Source: Rahnella rivi (GTDB lineage: Bacteria; Pseudomonadota; Gammaproteobacteria; Enterobacterales; Enterobacteriaceae). From it: a DNA stretch of 64,000 bases. The stretch is from assembly GCF_019049655.1 (NCBI RefSeq), contig NZ_JAFMOX010000064.1, positions 1 to 64,000 of the forward strand, in the 5' to 3' direction. Every line of letters starts with the position of its first letter. Positions within the stretch are counted from its first letter, which is position 1. A model generated the notes under the pieces. It was not told the DNA's origin. It worked only from the letters and a program-made list of their open reading frames with translations, and did no database searches. This document shows positions 63,005 through 64,000 of the stretch, piece by piece. A program made the translations under genes and the position numbers.

Positions 63005-64000
63005 TTATGCGTGATTAAAGCCGCCCGTGCGTGATGCGCTGGAAGGCTGGCTGAGCGGGTGACTCATGAAATCATTCAGCGCACGTTTCATATCTTCAAT
63101 GAGCAGGCAGCCGAGGTCGTAGCTCACACCGTGACGGACCAGAATGCGCTGAATCACCAAATCTTCACGGTGGGACGGCATGGAGTAAGCCGGCACCTGC
63201 CAGCCACGCACGCGGAGTTTCTCAGCCAGATCGTAGAGCGTGTAACCGCCAAGGTAAGCGCCCTCTTTCAGCGTCCAGGCCAGTGCAGGGATACCTTTTT
63301 GGCTGTCGCCATCGAAAATGATCTCAAACGGCCCGAGCTTGCCGATTTCCGCTGCCAGATGCTGAGCCGTGGCGTAGCAGGCATTATGGATTTTGGCGTA
63401 ACCCTCACGCCCCAGGCGCAGGAAGTTGTAGTACTGGGCAACGATCTGCCCGCCCGGTCGTGAAAAGTTAAGCGCAAAGGTCGGCATGTTGCCGCCCAGA
63501 TAGTTAACATTGAAAATCAGCTCTTCAGGCAAGTCTGCCACCTCACGCCACACGACCCAGCCTGCGCCAAGCGGGGCCAGACCGAATTTATGGCCTGATG
63601 CATTGATGGATTTAACCCGCGGCAGCCGGAAATCCCACTCCAGTTCCGGCGCACAAAATGGCGCCAGAAAACCGCCGCTGGCACCGTCGATATGCATGGG
63701 AATATCCTGCCCGGTCTGCAGCTGCAGCTGATCAAGCGCATCGCTCACCGCTTTTACCGGCTCGTACTGGCAGGTAAATGTCACGCCAAGCGTAGGGATC
63801 ACCCCGATGGTGTTTTCATCCACACGCTTTAACACCTCTTCCGGACACATGATCAGACGATCGCCTTCCAGAGGAATTTCACGCAATTCGACGTCAAAAT
63901 AGCGGGCAAATTTGTGCCAGCAAATTTGTACCGGGCCGCAAATCAGGTTGGGTTTATCCACTGACAAACCTTGTGCTGCGCGTTTCTTACGCCACTGCCA
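63005..64000 (-). CDS. gadB: Glutamate decarboxylase (5' end outside window)
   Basis: The C-terminal 331 residues of a PLP-dependent glutamate decarboxylase; the frame is open to the last base. It begins WQWRKKRAAQGLSVDKPNLI, and VCGPVQICWHKFARYFD-like sequence follows. The PLP lysine is in SINASGHKFGLAPLGAGWVV. The C-terminus ends TGGFNHA, close to the pH-sensing tail of GadA/B (usually ending KHT with a His before Thr); here HA replaces it. With GadC it forms acid resistance system 2. A single gad gene beside gadC is usually named gadB. Confidence 0.94.
   Translation of the reverse strand, partial: WQWRKKRAAQGLSVDKPNLICGPVQICWHKFARYFDVELREIPLEGDRLIMCPEEVLKRVDENTIGVIPTLGVTFTCQYEPVKAVSDALDQLQLQTGQDIPMHIDGASGGFLAPFCAPELEWDFRLPRVKSINASGHKFGLAPLGAGWVVWREVADLPEELIFNVNYLGGNMPTFALNFSRPGGQIVAQYYNFLRLGREGYAKIHNACYATAQHLAAEIGKLGPFEIIFDGDSQKGIPALAWTLKEGAYLGGYTLYDLAEKLRVRGWQVPAYSMPSHREDLVIQRILVRHGVSYDLGCLLIEDMKRALNDFMSHPLSQPSSASRTGGFNHA

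Noticed and set aside
1..64000. CRISPR array or prophage
   Set aside because: No regularly spaced short repeats, and no phage structural, integrase or lysis genes were seen; the only mobile element is the decayed IS3-type sequence.

Overview
The window is chromosomal DNA of a gamma-proteobacterium of the order Enterobacterales. Gene order in the first 16 kb matches the Escherichia coli 99-minute region: deoB-deoA-deoC, yjjV, yjjU, ytjA, osmY, prfC, rimI, holD, rsmC and a tRNA-Leu(CAG) triplet. Within that frame yjjG (rimI-prfC) and yjjW/yjjI (yjjV-deoC) are absent. Budding of the content toward rhaSR/rhaBAD with a FucO-like reductase, budRAB (2,3-butanediol fermentation), gadBC and a large CDI locus points to Yersiniaceae-like genera (Rahnella, Serratia, Ewingella or Rouxiella). 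Exact genus is inference only.

Layout. (1) 1-4.1 kb: deoxynucleoside catabolism (deoCAB, minus strand) with a deoP2-like control region made of two CRP sites 52 bp apart around a CytR-type palindrome. (2) 4.1-16.4 kb: housekeeping and stress genes, an aldo-keto reductase divergent from a LysR regulator, three tRNA-Leu genes with a stringent-type promoter, a small membrane protein behind a Fur box, and a membrane diguanylate cyclase. (3) 16.4-23.9 kb: L-rhamnose regulon, rhaR-rhaS divergent from rhaB-rhaA-rhaD-fucO-rhaM; rhamnose is taken to DHAP and lactaldehyde, and lactaldehyde is reduced by the Fe-ADH. (4) 23.8-33 kb: YgiQ radical SAM protein, a SulP transporter, DhaKL dihydroxyacetone kinase and the sdaC-sdaB serine uptake/deamination pair. 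(5) 33.2-35.6 kb: yfiR-yfiN-yfiB c-di-GMP signalling operon. (6) 35.6-39.1 kb: budR divergent from budA-budB. (7) 39.1-40.7 kb: a lone HNH endonuclease and an unassigned small gene.

(8) 40.6-59.2 kb is the accessory heart of the window: a contact-dependent growth inhibition (CDI) locus on the minus strand, cdiB-cdiA (3976 codons)-cdiI, followed downstream by two further toxin/immunity cassettes without start codons. These are an orphan CdiA-CT resembling the CdiA_C tRNase type with its own cdiI, and an RNase A-like CdiA-CT with a CdiI_2-like partner. The second cassette is cut at its 5' side by a decayed IS3-family element. The IS abuts a 58-bp exact copy of an internal piece of cdiA. SymE-like remnants on the opposite strand, each with a similar terminator, lie next to both orphan immunity genes. 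A truncated esterase tail marks the left edge. The picture is a toxin-swapping array built by recombination within cdiA 3' repeats.

(9) 59.2-64 kb: a 0.9-kb gene-poor gap, a frameshifted zinc-ribbon ORF next to a GT2 glycosyltransferase, and gadB-gadC acid resistance genes (gadB runs off the window end).
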